Shown here: piece by piece, positions 40,880 to 53,840 of the stretch
Layout of the letters: each line of letters opens with the position of its first letter
Position numbering within the stretch: position 1 is the first letter of the stretch
Assembly (NCBI RefSeq): GCF_001625215.2
Contig: NC_030382.2
Location: 49,751,364 to 49,815,363 of the forward strand
Direction of reading: 5' to 3'
Length of the DNA: 64,000 nt
DNA from: Daucus carota subsp. sativus
Taxonomy: Eukaryota; Streptophyta; Magnoliopsida; Apiales; Apiaceae
Notes under the pieces: generated by a model
The model's input: the letters and a program-made list of their open reading frames with translations, nothing else
What the model was told of the DNA's origin: nothing
Databases searched by the model: none
Translations under genes and position numbers: made by a program

Positions 40880-43560
40880 AATTTGGTTGTGTGTATAGGT
40901 GTATGTATAGGGGAGGGAAGGAGGTGGGTTTTAAATGGGGTAGTTTGGGTGGTGAATTACTGGTTTGACCTTCTTGCTGGATTGTTGAATTTGGTTGGGA
41001 ATTTTGGACGGTATGTTAAAATCACGATTCTGCCCTTATTTTGACTTTTTGGGACCTGCCTGCTGGTGCTGGCTCAGTGTGTGTGACTAGGTATGCAAGA
41101 GTGGGGTGAAAATGCTCAAAATACTAGTTTCAAAATAATTTTATTTTGATAAAAAATACAGTAATCTTTACTGTATTTTTCAAACTTAAAAAATAATCTA
41201 CGTGATCTTTCAAACTTTGACTTACAAATACTATTTGCTTAAGCAATAAAAACTGGATTATAAATTTGTAACATTAATTTTTAACGTAAAAGTAGAAGAA
41301 GAATAATGCAAGGTTTCATCCGACGGTTGTTGTATTTACTCTTTACCAAATAAAAACACTGTTCTAACATTTATAAGGGGTTATCCTAATTAGTTATCCA
41401 GATATTTGTATGACTAAATTGACTATTAGACACCCAAATATTGATATGTTTAATTGAGAAAATAAAGAGATTATATTAGTAACAAATATATGATGAGCAG
41501 CCAACAAGATGTTGATGTGGTGGTTGAGCTCTTGTACTCGTTTCAGGAGGTCAGATATATGATGAGGAGCAGTTTTGTAATTTCAACATTATATATATAT
41601 TTAAGTATTTAAATAAGATAACTTATGATCATACAAGTTATTAATCATTAAAATAAACTCTCACCGCTTTTGAAATTTATATTTAATTAAAATATTTTTT
41701 TCATGACTACACTATTCATTAACTTCTCGGCGTTGTTTCTGAGCCAGAAATTCTAAATAAATCACAAGTTGTTGCTCGTTAAAAAACAAGGTGCCCAAGG
41801 AGCCTTCACGTATCATCAAAAAAAAAAAAAAGAGTAGAAATCGTAAACCAAATACTATGATATTAATATGAGTGAACGAATGATTCAGATGAAAAATTGG
41901 CTATACAGAGAGTAACAGCACAGAGACTCGATACTGTATTGTTTTATTTAATTTTGACTGCAGCACAAATAGGAGTATCGTCCAGCATTAGCCAAAAACG
42001 AAAGCAACATGTGCAAGCAATTTATAACGGTGAATAATCCTTCACCTAACTGTAGAAAAGATGGTCCGTTCATTCAATATACCTACAGCCTCGCAAACTA
42101 TCTGAAGGCGCTAATTAAACACCCACGTGTTGGTTAGGACTATTATTACCCTCTCTTTATTTTGATTATTATTACCCTCTCTTTATTTCTATTAAAGCGC
42201 CGTGCTGAAATTGTTTTGTTTTCCAACAGCATTATTTTTTTCCGGTATTTTATGAGGTTTCTTTTATTCTTCTTTTTATATATATAATATAAAAAGAAGA
42301 ACAAATGCTATAAAATTGCTGAGAGAGATATAAATATTTATGTTGTTTGTAGCATACGGATGTTCTAAATTCGAACAACCAAGGGTGATTAATGTTGGTG
42401 AAGGTTGGTGATCCTTAATAAGTAGCACATGTCATGTAGTTGTATACTTCATGTGCATCATCTTCTTCTTGTCCATCTGTAAGCCAACAGTAGTAACATA
42501 TTCCCCCTATTTATTTCTTTTCATTTTATAGAAAATTATAACAACCTGAATACCTGTACAGCGACGAGTACTACTCCATAAGTTAGTTGACTTCGAGTAT
42601 CGTAACTTAAAGTTCATTAACCGTCGAGTTTTGAAATTTTTTTTAAACTTTTTTATAAATAAAAATTTTATATTTTAATTTTTATTTAAAAAAATAGAAT
42701 TTTAACAATGAACCTTAAATTGGGAGACTCATCATCGGTAAGCAAAGGCAAAGTTGGAGTTCTTGGATTGCTCCTTGGATTGCTCACATTACAGATAGTC
42801 AACTGTTTATCCCCCGTATCCCGTAATTTTTTTTCTTTTCACTTCTGTATATAATTTAAAGTATAGTATAAAAGATTTTTGTTTAATATTTATGCAATTT
42901 TTTTTGTATAAAGAGTTCATGATTCATATTTTTATTTGGAAAAATAAATTAAAATGAAAAATTGAAAATATTTTTTTTATATATATCTTAAATTATAAAA
43001 AATGGTTAAAAAAAATTAGTGGCAGAAGGAATAGTTTATTAACGGTGTGATGAACATGTCAGTAAAGCTCTGCGCAAAACAACAATCTTAATACTCTCTA
43101 TGTCCCATTTGACAATTAACACGTAAATTAAGAATATATAAAATAAATATTATATTTTTTGAATAAAAATATAATCATAGTTTTTTATTCATAAAAAGAA
43201 AATTGAATGCGTAAAATATTAAATGAAAACTTGCAATGGGACTAAAGGCAGTACTTTCACCGTCATGGTCAAAGATAGATTCAGACTTGATCTAAATATA
43301 TCTTCACTGATTAACCAAAATTATATGGTCTAAAGGCAACAATCATCATCAATACGTACTTCTTTGGTTCCCTCTTCGAATTCTGCAAATCTTTGCCACG
43401 GTGTAGAAGGATGGAAGAAGAATTCTGGAACATATGAAAATCGAAGGTGGTTGAAAATGGTTGCATCTTCCCACCAAAATACTCTCAACTGTTTATGCAG
43501 CTTCATTTAATTTTAAATCTATTTTAGCACGACGTATACGTTGACTAATTTTAAGTATTA
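40880..43560. other. Intergenic upstream of GPAT
   Basis: The GPAT promoter lies at the left edge. Also seen: a tandem duplication of TATTATTACCCTCTCTTTAT (about 42140-42187), an AT palindrome near 42265-42305 (TTCTTTTTATATATATAATATAAAAAGAA), and a degraded Stowaway-like segment at about 43095-43255. No gene recognised. Confidence 0.5.
43095..43255. mobile_element. Degraded Stowaway-like MITE
   Basis: ACTCTCTATGTCCCATTTGA at the left and TTGCAATGGGACTAAAGGCAGTA at the right resemble Stowaway ends; short and eroded. Confidence 0.5.
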
Positions 43561-44557
43561 GTTTCATCGTCTTCACACACTAGACTCCCACAGATTGCCA
43601 TTTCGGTCGAGAGCATAAAATCAACTTTAATAAATTATGGGGTCTAAATGTCTGATAATTCAATCTCATACGGCACCTGCCCACATTCATTACTTCAGAC
43701 CTGAAGCTGCCACCACATGCATTGCTATCAAAAGCCCTTGTATTTTCACTTGTTTTATGAACAGACAAAGAAGGGGGGAATTGGAACATGGAAATTAGAA
43801 TGACCATATTGGTTACCGTCTACTGTTTGATCCTGCTCTTCCATTTGATTGTTCCCCTACTTTAACCAAATACTCAAAGAATGTTGGGCTCAAATTCCCC
43901 ACAAGTTCCGAGAAACTGAACAAGAACAAAATCCCAACTACTTTCAAGAAACTGACAAACACGGTGGATTGAACGTTGTATCACATAATTGCGGTACTTG
44001 TCAAATGTAGAGAAGAGAAGAAATGAATTAAAGAAACTACATGACTAGTTTACAACACCGCCAACAACTCTTTACAGTTGGAAGCATTCGTCCAGAAGCC
44101 ATTCCAAAGCAGCTGCGACGTATACAGATTACTCAATTTCATCTGCAAGTGCAAACATCAGAGTGTGAACAAAAGCAGAGTTACGAGACTTGGTTTGAAT
44201 TATTAAAAGTACTCAAGTCCATAATGACCCGTAGAACAAAGATCAAAAACTGTATTGCAGCAAATGAGCAAATGAGATGCAGTCAGCTAAAATAACGAAA
44301 TGTAATTGTCGAAAAGAAAAAAGAAAAAGGAAAACTAATATAGTAAATACATTACAATAAAGTTATGTCATTGCAAGCATCAAAGGATAGAAAGGGTCTT
44401 AAAATCGCAAGACCGGATTGAAAGAAAATAGTTACAAATAGAAAAGTTTTTGCTGGAAATCGTAAGTAATATATTGAGCAATCACAAAAATAAAATAAAA
44501 GGTATGGGATGATAATTTGAGGTTCTTAGATATTATCTAAACATTTGTAGCACCAAG
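43561..44557. other. 3' flank of the SKP1-like gene
   Basis: Contains the possible final micro-exon and 3' UTR. One acceptor-like site at about 44536 (TTTAG) would add a few codons and a stop. Otherwise nothing recognised. Confidence 0.4.
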
Positions 44558-47500
44558 TTAAAAAAAAAAAAAAAAAAGAATATATATTATATCACCTTTC
44601 GTTCTAGATCCATTTCCTTCTATGGGAACTGTAGCTAGCCTACTTTCGAGACTCGAATATATCTCCTGCTTTCTGTCGGGCAAACTTAAATTTATTACTC
44701 GAGCAAAATCCTCTACTTCCCTGTGCAAAGAGAAAACAACAATGGAATGCCAAGTTAAAAGAAAAAGAAAAAAAACATATATCACACCAATACAGTAAGG
44801 ATCATTTGTACAGTTTTACTTGGCAAAAAAAAAACTACGGTATGGGTTGGTTCTCCACTTCCCTGAATCCAAGGGACTAACAAACACAAGAATGTATTGA
44901 AATAGCAGAAATCAAATATCATTTAAAAGTTGATAAATTCAGTTAGAAATGAAGTCAGTCCTAAAGGCCTTCGTCACATTTATTAGTTTAGTGTTACAAT
45001 CTTAAAATTTATAAAACACAAGCACATATCACACACAGTTACTACACTAGTATGATATTTATAAAATATACTGTCTCTCAAATGTAGCCCTAAATGCATA
45101 GTTATAGTGATACACAATACGCAAATACCTGAAATTCTTGCCTGAGCAAAGAAACTACACTTAAGAAATGAAAACACAATATTGCAGCCGGAGACAGCCA
45201 AGTACAATGGGATCTCATACATCTATGGGTATACCTAACTGCATGTTTAAAGAAACTAGAAGATTAAGAGGCGAACCTATCAATCATTTCCTTCCAAGCA
45301 GGATCTATATCATCATCGTCATCAAACTCATCCTCAAAATTGTCGTCGCGCATGTTCAGTAAATTTAATGTATCATGGAGAGGGGATGATAAATCACCAG
45401 TACTCTGAACACTATGGTATGATGCCTCAGAAGCATTTGAATCCTGAAAATTTTTATGAGAAAATGATTTTAATGTACCTGAAATGTGGCCTGAGGTAAA
45501 CACTGCGGTATCTATTTGGAAAAAAAAGAAAGAAGAAAAGAACGATTGAGAAGACATGATGAAGAAGGTGCGGGTAGACCTTATCATGGTTTTCAAGGAT
45601 ATCCTTGGAATGGGAGGCTTCATTAGAAGAACCACAACCGGAAGGAGCATTCTTCTGTCCCTCCCTTCTATTACGGAGCTTCTTCTTTTTTTTGGAAGTT
45701 CGAACTCCCTTATTATCTGCAAAAGATAGTAATCATAGTTACTTTTTCTTTTAATGTCTAGATAATGGCAACAAAAGAACTGAGAATAAACTCTACAAGA
45801 TATGCAAATTTGAGACAGTTAAAAAGCTTAACTAGAATGCAAAAAGCAAAGCCGTGACTTTTTGCAAAATATATTATCACAAGCTACAAAGAGACAATAT
45901 GAGATGATTAGACAAAAGTCAACCAGATTTAAAGGTCTTCACTGCAAATGTGATCATTGATCCAATTGTTTGTAGTCTAACTTTTTTTCACACCACATGT
46001 TACAATAAATGTGCCAGTCTATTCTGAAAATCTTTAAAGAGGTTGGGATTTACTTGTGATGAGGTACTCATACCACACAGACAATAATTGACAATGCCTA
46101 AAAATAAATGGATCAGTAAAATGTAAGCTAGAGAAAAAGATATAGGAAAAAAAGAGGTCACATAGCTACATAACAGAGAAAAAGTTAGAGTGTATTGCAA
46201 CAACAAAATAGGGACCAAATTGTATGGAAAAGTAAGAGAGAACATTCTTGGAGTAAAACTGTAAAGAACTGTAGGATTACAATTAGTAAAATCCTTTTAC
46301 ATATAAAGAACTAGGGTCATGTTCCACATAGAACCATTAGTCATAGAACCCTTAGAACCATTAGCTTATTTCTAGTATTAGTTAGGCATCTGCAACAAAA
46401 CTGCACATGAAAAAAATGTCTTATTGATGTATTATATTTTGAAATTACTTTTGAACACACACAACGATGCAAAAAAAACATGTATTAGATCCTGAAAATC
46501 TATGTAAAAAATAGGGTTCTGCAGCAGAACCTTAGTGGTTCTATGGTTCTATTTTAAGCATTGGTTCCTTGTTGAGCACGACCCTAAAGAACCACTTCCG
46601 ATCTCACTACATCAGAATTATGGGATGCAAGGATTATTCTGTGACTAAAGGCTTACAACAAAACTCCACACAAGATCATGTGGACTGGTGTTTTTCTCAC
46701 TCATAAACTGTGGATTTCAATCACACTCACAAGGGTTAATTCCCTACTAACAACATGCAGTAACCCTACAAAAGTATATTTCTCTTGAACTTAAAAGGGT
46801 GACCATATAGTAATCAAAAGTTATATCGCACTGAAATTTTTAGTTTACCTAGTCTGTACAAGCTTCTGTATTTACATCAACAAATAGAGCTCATTAAGTA
46901 CCAGTAAAAAATAATTATTTTTCTAAAGATTTCATCAATAGTTCAATACTTAAAGTTTTTCTACAACAAAGTTGAGAATCGAAGCTTGAGTCTTATTTTA
47001 CAGAATTTTCTTCTCGTTTAGACAATGAAGTCAGCAATGATGCATTTCTTATTGAAGTTCTCAGGAAGCATCCAACTGTCAATTGTGTCAACATATTGGT
47101 TTCTCTTTAGAATTTCTAAGAAACGTCTAGCCATCTTCAAGCTTCAAAATAATCTTACAGGCCCATACTTCCGTTCAGTGTCTTGCATAAAGAAATAAAT
47201 TCACACAAACTAGAAGTCTCCCAAAGGGAATGGCATCCTCCCCTTGTGAAAAAAAAGGTGGCAGAAGTTGCAAACTTGATTGATAATGTGGAAGCATGTA
47301 AAGGAGTGTAACTCTTCATTTTGCCTCGGGCACCCATGTCGTACACTCGACACTTGGACATTGTATTGACACCCCGACACTTATTTTACGCTAAAAATAT
47401 GGAATTTTTTTAAAATATTGCCGAGTCCGACACTCAGCTTCGTATCCATGTTGGACACTTTTAGTCGAGTCCGGGTGACATAGATTGTACATACATGTTG

Positions 47501-49529
47501 CTCTGAGGCCTGAGCCAATATATAAATATATATAAGAAGAGAAAAGAGAGTAAGAAAAGTGAAGATACCTCCATGTCCTCCATTAATAAATGAGACAAGG
47601 TCATCGACTGAACGGTCATCTTTATGCTCGTGAACCTCTACTTCAGCCTCTACTTTCTATTAATGAAGAAATTCAGCGAACAAAGAACAGCATTTTATAG
47701 CACGAAATCATCAACTTTTAGGTTAGAAAAATGAAATGATAAAAATAGCATGGGAATTTCAAGAAACCACACCTTCACGTTTTCCACCTCTTCGAGTTCT
47801 TTCTTCTTTTTTGCATACAGTCTATTCAAAAGCCTAATCCGAGAATCATCAGGTGCGTTCTTCCACGGCTCCAACTTTTCAGCCTGTGCCAATCAAATTA
47901 GTAAACCTAAGCGAGGGGTATAGAGACTAAGCATGCTGGCTGAAAAATTTAAAAAAAAAATACCTCTGTCAGATCATCGGGAAAATTAAATAAACGGCGT
48001 ATCTCCTCAGGAGATTCATCCTCAATCTTTCGCGCTATAGCTGAACAGGTTTTTTCATACAATGGTCTCAACTGCAAGTAGTGTGCAGCATTAACTAACT
48101 CGCAAAGACTTGATGTGTCCTTTCTGAGAAAGTTCTCGTCAAAAGTCTTGCGTTCCTATCCAAAGAATAAAAATGATGTTAATTATATAATAAGTTCGTT
48201 AGCTGTATTACGCTAAGGTTAATTTCAGGGTAATGCAAATGAATTATAGAATACAATAAAATGCAAATACGATTACACATGGAAGAAATAAATGTAAAAG
48301 GTGCAAGTAAAAAGTTTAGAGGGAGGTTAGCATTAAAAAGAAAAAATTCTGTGAGACTACCATCTTCCAACGATGAGAATTGATTTGAGCATGTTAGAAT
48401 AATGAGAATTGAGATTGATATCTAGTTCATATATGTGCAGTAGAATGGAGGAAGGAATCAATATCATGCTTAAATCTCCACATTTGTACTAATATTCATA
48501 TTAAGTTCTATACCCCTTTCCTCCCAAAATTTGATTCCTTGCAACTGAATACAAGATAACATACTTGGTTCCTCACGTCTCAGAAAATGCTTTTGAATCA
48601 ACCTGTAACTCGTATTAAGCCTTTCTATTCATCTTTTAGCAATTTAGAGACTGAGTAAATTACACTCTAGTGTGTAATTAGAGCCTCTCTTCAAGTGGCA
48701 GTATTATATACATACACATAGGGCTTAACATAAGACTTAAAAGCAGGGAAATGGCATAAATACTGACATCAAGTAGAAGTTATATGTCTAACCTTGTTAG
48801 AGCGTCCAGGTAATCCATGAAAGCGGCAGTAATCAAAAATTAAACTCAATGAGTTAGGCTTAACTCTGGAAGACAGGGAAATGGGGCTGGTCTTTGATGA
48901 TCCAAGCCCCGCACTCATTTCATGAGCTATGTACGGGCATAACATTGCAATTCCTTGTTCTACTTCTTGTACAGTACCATCCGAAGTTTGTATCCATATG
49001 TAAGACTTCATAGTCTAAAATGCAGAACAATATAAAAAAGCACAGAAAACCAAAAAAATCATAACTTTAATAACAAAATAAATTATAAATAAAACAACCA
49101 GACCCGTAAAACCGAAAAACAGACTGAACTCAAGCCAAGTACAATATACAAACCCGAAAACGCAACAGATAATTACTCACAATTTAAACACGCATTAACA
49201 TAGATATATCCACATACACAAACCCCATTAACTAAAAATCACCAAAACCAAAGCTAAACAGCAATGTAAAACCCCTTAATCACAATCAAAACAAAAACCC
49301 CAAATCCAGCAAAATCAGACCCCATGAGTGAATTCCAATCAATACACAAGAACACATATACACGCAGTAAACCATAAGCAGCTCACAAGAAGACCCAGAT
49401 TACCAGAAATGAGAACAAGCAAACAAAAACACACACACACTGGTCCACACAAAACTGATGAATTACAACAATCAATACACACAGCTATAGATACAAGAGG
49501 GGAGTGAGAGTGCTTACTAAGTGGGGCAT
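44558..49529 (-). CDS. SKP1-like protein 21 (ASK21/ASK20 type)
   Basis: SKP1-family protein, expected adaptor linking F-box proteins to CUL1 in SCF ubiquitin ligases, with the long C-terminal extension of the ASK20/21 branch. Coding exons: 49011-48793 (from MKSYIWIQTSDGTV), 48155-47964, 47883-47773, 47656-47569, 45716-45580, 45443-45277 and 44720-44596, about 346 residues. An upstream micro-exon 49529-49518 (ATG CCC CAC TTA | GTAAGC) joins in phase 0 to ACT-ATG at 49014, so the protein may begin MPHLTMKSYIW. The SKP1 fold is seen in IFDYCRFHGLPGRSNKERKT and FLRKDTSSLCELVNAAHYLQ. A lysine-rich tail (TSKKKKKLRNRREG) and acidic FEDEFDDDDDIDPAWKEMID follow, then REVEDFARVINLSL and a C-terminus near GNGSRTK. 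The last few codons are unresolved: read-through to 44558, or a small further exon. Confidence 0.9.
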
Positions 49530-50797
49530 AACTGAGACCAATGGAGATAACAGAAAAGTGAGAAATGGATTTTAATTGAACAAGACGAGTTTATGAAATC
49601 AGCTGCTGTTGTTGCTGCCGCTCTCTGTTTCTTGAATTTCATTTCCCTTTTTTATTATCATTTTTCTCTCTTTCTTCGTTTTATTATTCTGGATAATCCT
49701 CCCTAATCCCTAACACGCCCTTTTTGTATTTTTCTTTTCGTTATTTCATTCATTTCTATGGATATTTTTAAGATTTATGACACACTTAACTATATCAATT
49801 AATCTCTTGTATTTTGTATTGTGGATAGCTAGTATATGTAAAATGATTTTTATGAAATAATATAAATTATTTCTACGTGTTGACCCCGTATACAAGATTT
49901 AACCAGAGATATTAACAAAAGGAATGTCAAAAAAAAAACAAATTATTGTCTTGGTTTAGTTAGTACTACTAAAAAATTTAGAAAAAAATAATATATTTGA
50001 TATTTATGGTAATTTTAAAGTTTTGCCTAAATTAATTCTTACAATTTTATCAAATTATTTATATTTGAAAAACACTAGATATATATATATTTTAAAAAAT
50101 AATTTAAAATTAAAATTTACATTTCTTAAATTTATATTTCTTCAATCTCATACAATTATTTAAATTTGAAACAAAAACGCGATACACATTTAAAAAGTCA
50201 TATAAATACATTATACGAGTCTTAATATTAATATATGATTTTTCAGCTCCAACGTCAAAAAATTGAATATAATAGTGGGAGTATTTTTTGCAAGTATCTA
50301 TTTTATGATTAAATATTTATCTACAATATGTGATTGAATTTAAAATAAAATAAATAAATTATAGAATATAACTTAAACATGTCTTTATAAAAATTGACTT
50401 ATGTTTTTCCATAAAGAGTAATATTTGAGTTCATAACATATATTTTAAAATTAGAAATACTAGTTAAATAAAAATACTTGCATCAAAAAAATATTAAAAT
50501 ATTTTATATTTACTCTACTTTCCACAAATTATATTATATGTGTCAAATTATTAATTTCTCACCGTTTTAGTAAATTTTCTATTAGTTTTTTCACCAATAA
50601 AAACATTATTGCTTTTTGCAGGAAATTCGAAAAAAACAATATTTTCCATTTAAAAATTTCATTGATTGGTTTCTCATTTTTTAAACAATATTTATAAATT
50701 ATTTCGAACAACTGGTTCTAAAAATATCAATTATGGTATGAATTAAAAAAAATAGAGTAGAAAAGTTTTCTATGGATATGGATGGCATCGGTCTGAC
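49530..50797. other. Promoter side and AT-rich spacer
   Basis: 5' flank of the minus-strand SKP1-like gene followed by very AT-rich DNA; no gene or clear element. Confidence 0.5.
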
Positions 50798-51204
50798 TAC
50801 AGTAAAAACTCTATAAATTAATAATGTTGGGACCGGAGAAATTTTTTTAATTTAGAGAGTTATTAATTTATCGATTAATTAATAATTATTAATTTATAAG
50901 AGTTTTTATCCGATTATAGTGTACATACCAAACAAAAAAAGCATATTGTATATAAGTTAATATATCAAACAAAAAGACAAAATAGTTTATGTCTCTTAAA
51001 ATTACATTGCAGAGAACTTTGGAACTCAATCTAAATAATTAACTACCGTGTTCATATGTATGGAAATCAATAACCACTATTAAAGTACTAACAAATGTAA
51101 AAAGAGAAATAAATGTGTTCAATATATTCTTAAACAAGTTTGGCATATATAAATTAGATGAATATGTTAGAGTATTCAAACCACATCTCACATGATGGCT
51201 TCTC

Positions 51205-51909
51205 TAAGCATGGCAATAGGTCGGTATAGTTCGGTTTTAAGAAAAACTGAAACCGAACCGAATACTGTTTTTCAAAACCAAACCCGAACCGAACCGAATC
51301 GAAACCCGGATTTCAAAAACCAAACTCGAACCACCGGTTTTCGGTTCGGTTCGGTTTTAACCGAAACCGAAAATTATATAAAAAATTCTAAAAAAATATA
51401 TCTAAAATATAGGTTCATAAACAAGTTTTTTATTCAAAAATTAACATATCCTCAATTTATTACAAAACATTCATGATTAAATTAGCAATTACAATAATTC
51501 CTAATTAAAAAGAAGCTTCATTTTTTAAGTACTAGTAAAGTATTATTAATTCAGCTTTTTAAAATCCTTTTATTAATTCAGCTTATTAAAAATAAATGTA
51601 AGTTAATTGCTATACACAGGAAAATAAAACATTATATTCTAATATAAGATTGTATGGATTTTGTTTTATTTATGTAGCTGAACAAAATTTTTGATGATAC
51701 TTTTCTTTTGTTCAAATATTATTTAATACTATATTTTGTTTATTTTATTATAAGAATATGTATTTAATATTTATAAATAAATTTGTATCATATTCAATAT
51801 TTGAATAAGTGATGAAAAATTGTTTAAAAAAAAAGGTAACAATATAATTATTCTTTTTTACAAATATCTTTTCATCTTCTGATAATGACTATTTTTATAT
51901 AAATATGAA

Positions 51910-51943
<34 letters not shown>

Positions 51944-52161
51944 TGTATATCGGGTTCGGTCGGGTTTCGGTTTGGTTCGGATTCGAATCGGGTTTCGTAT
52001 ATTCGGATCGGTATCGGTTCGGCTGGCCTAAAAACCAAACCCGTACCAAATTCAATCGGTTTTTAAAAATAAAAACCAAACCATAAAAATCGGGTTCGAT
52101 AAAAACCATTCGAGTCGGTTCGGTCGGATATCTGTCGGTTCGGAAAATTTTGCCATCCCTA
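51205..52161. mobile_element. Non-autonomous hAT element, 957 bp
   Basis: Ends TAAGCATGGCAATAGGTCGG and (reverse complement) TAGGGATGGCAAAATTTTCC, a common plant hAT terminus. A perfect 8-bp duplication GGCTTCTC lies at 51197-51204 and 52162-52169. The sub-terminal regions are rich in CGGTTCGGTT-type repeats in opposite orientation. The interior is AT-rich with no transposase. Confidence 0.88.
51911..51942. repeat. (CA)n microsatellite inside the hAT element
   Basis: About 15 CA units. Confidence 0.95.
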
Positions 52162-52443
52162 GGCTTCTCATCCAAAGGGTGTCGCGAAATCTAAAAGGAA
52201 AACAGACAACTATTGAATCATATTTCAATAGAGTGTAATATATATTTTTCAGTTTCTATAAATTATTAATTTATGATTTTCTTGGGACTGAAAATTATAA
52301 AGGGATCTCCCAAAAAATTATTATCTTATTATTTTATCGAGTTTTTCAATTTTTTACATTGGCCCAAGTCGGGACCGAACAGATTTATTATTTTAGAGAG
52401 TTTATTAATTTACCGAGTATTAATTTAAAGAGTTTCTACTGTA

Positions 52444-53605
52444 TCTCAAATTTAAACTCATCTCCTTCCCCGGTCTGATCCTAAATTCGGGACTATCTTT
52501 GATCCCCCCATATTCAACCTAATCGGGATTCGGTCCCCGGGAAGTCAGGCATTGTAATCTCACTAAATTTTATGCTCGGATAAATTTAAAAACGCTTAAG
52601 TGTTTTATCTTTCAGAAAAAATAAAAAACATAAAATAACATAAAATAGTAAACACCAAATAATCCTCAAATCACGGCAAAAACCAACACACATGTTTGTA
52701 GTCCTAATATCGACGCCCCTCATCAATTATTTTAAAAAGTCTTAAACATGTTGTCGAAGTTATTTGCAACACATAAAAATATAATAAAATTACATAAAAA
52801 GCCAACAAATTCGTAAATAACACACACTTATATGTGTATATATAATATATATGAGTATATAAATGTGAGTTCACGGGTAATCGGATCAGGCCAAGGACAT
52901 AAGAAAAATCTTACCCGGCCTCATCCCCGATCATTTTTCAAAGTATTCTCATCCTCGTACCCAAAAACATTGTCAAATCCCTAAAACCTTCGGTGTGGGA
53001 ATCGGATCGGATCGGGATCAGACGGGTCGGTGTGAACTTCCTTCCCCGTATTTGGAACTGGGGTTCTTCGTTTACTTTAATGTGTAAACTTAAAAAGATT
53101 CATAAGAATTTTGAAGATCATATTATAATTTAATTATATTTCTCGATGACTTATATTTTTAGTTAGTTATAAATAATCTAATTTTACTTTTCGCCAGTTA
53201 AATTTCACTTTAAATTGAAAATCATGTATATGTACTAACTAATAATTATTATATAATTAATTAACTAGATTTAATAATAAATTGAGTCGTTTAACAAATA
53301 TATTTATTCTGGATTTATTTCGATGTAGACTTATACACCATAATTGTTGTAATCTAAAAATAGAACAATTACTTTATAAACAGGAGACTATTGTGCTATA
53401 CGATGTAATTTAAAAGCAAAACAACCTTCTTAATAATTGTTAATGTTCAAATGTGTTAACAGTTAATTGATATTTATTTTTGGTTTTGTCCGGTGTGTGC
53501 CCATTGGCACACACTAACTACCAAAATGTGTGAATAAATGATTTTGATTGGTGTGATGGTAAATGAAGATGGGTCCACCATTACATGGATAATCAAAAAA
53601 TATTA
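52444..53605. other. Intergenic DNA, possible old element remnants
   Basis: Two GC-richer islands (52465-52555 and 52870-53060) with words such as ATCGGGATTCGG and GGAATCGGATCGGATCGGGA recall hAT/MULE sub-terminal repeats, but no paired ends were found. Confidence 0.4.
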
Positions 53606-53840
53606 CTCCCACCATTCCAAATTAGATGAGCTATTTGATTTTGGGCACACAACTTAAGGTGCATTGATCGTCTAGTTCCGAAATTTATTTTTTTAATTTT
53701 TTTTGTAAGTGAAAATTTCATATTTAAATTTTTATTTGGGAAAATAAAATTTTAAAAATAAGTAATATAGCTATGCGGTCAATGAATTTTAAAGTGCGTG
53801 CCCGAAATCAACGAGCTCATATAATTTGGGATGAAGGGAG
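53606..53840. mobile_element. Stowaway MITE, 235 bp
   Basis: CTCCCACCATTCCAAATTAG at the left; the right end reads TAATTTGGGATGAAGGGAG followed by TA. Slightly eroded ends. Confidence 0.75.

Larger units (their letters stand above)
50800..52441. mobile_element. TA-flanked MITE (mariner-like), interrupted by a hAT element
   Basis: Left end CAGTAAAAACTCTATAAATT, right end (reverse complement) CAGTAGAAACTCTTTAAATT, with TA at 50798-50799 and 52442-52443. The interior has matching arms around GGGACCG. The hAT-type element 51205-52161 lies inside. A further internal inverted copy of the end (about 50886-50908) suggests that the left part may be rearranged. Confidence 0.65.

Noticed and set aside
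42265-42305. AT-rich palindrome as a regulatory hairpin or terminator
   Set aside because: Low-complexity TA/AAG palindrome far from any gene end; expected by chance in such AT-rich DNA.
52870-53060. Another hAT/MULE element around GGATCGGATCGGGATC
   Set aside because: No paired termini or target-site duplication could be located.
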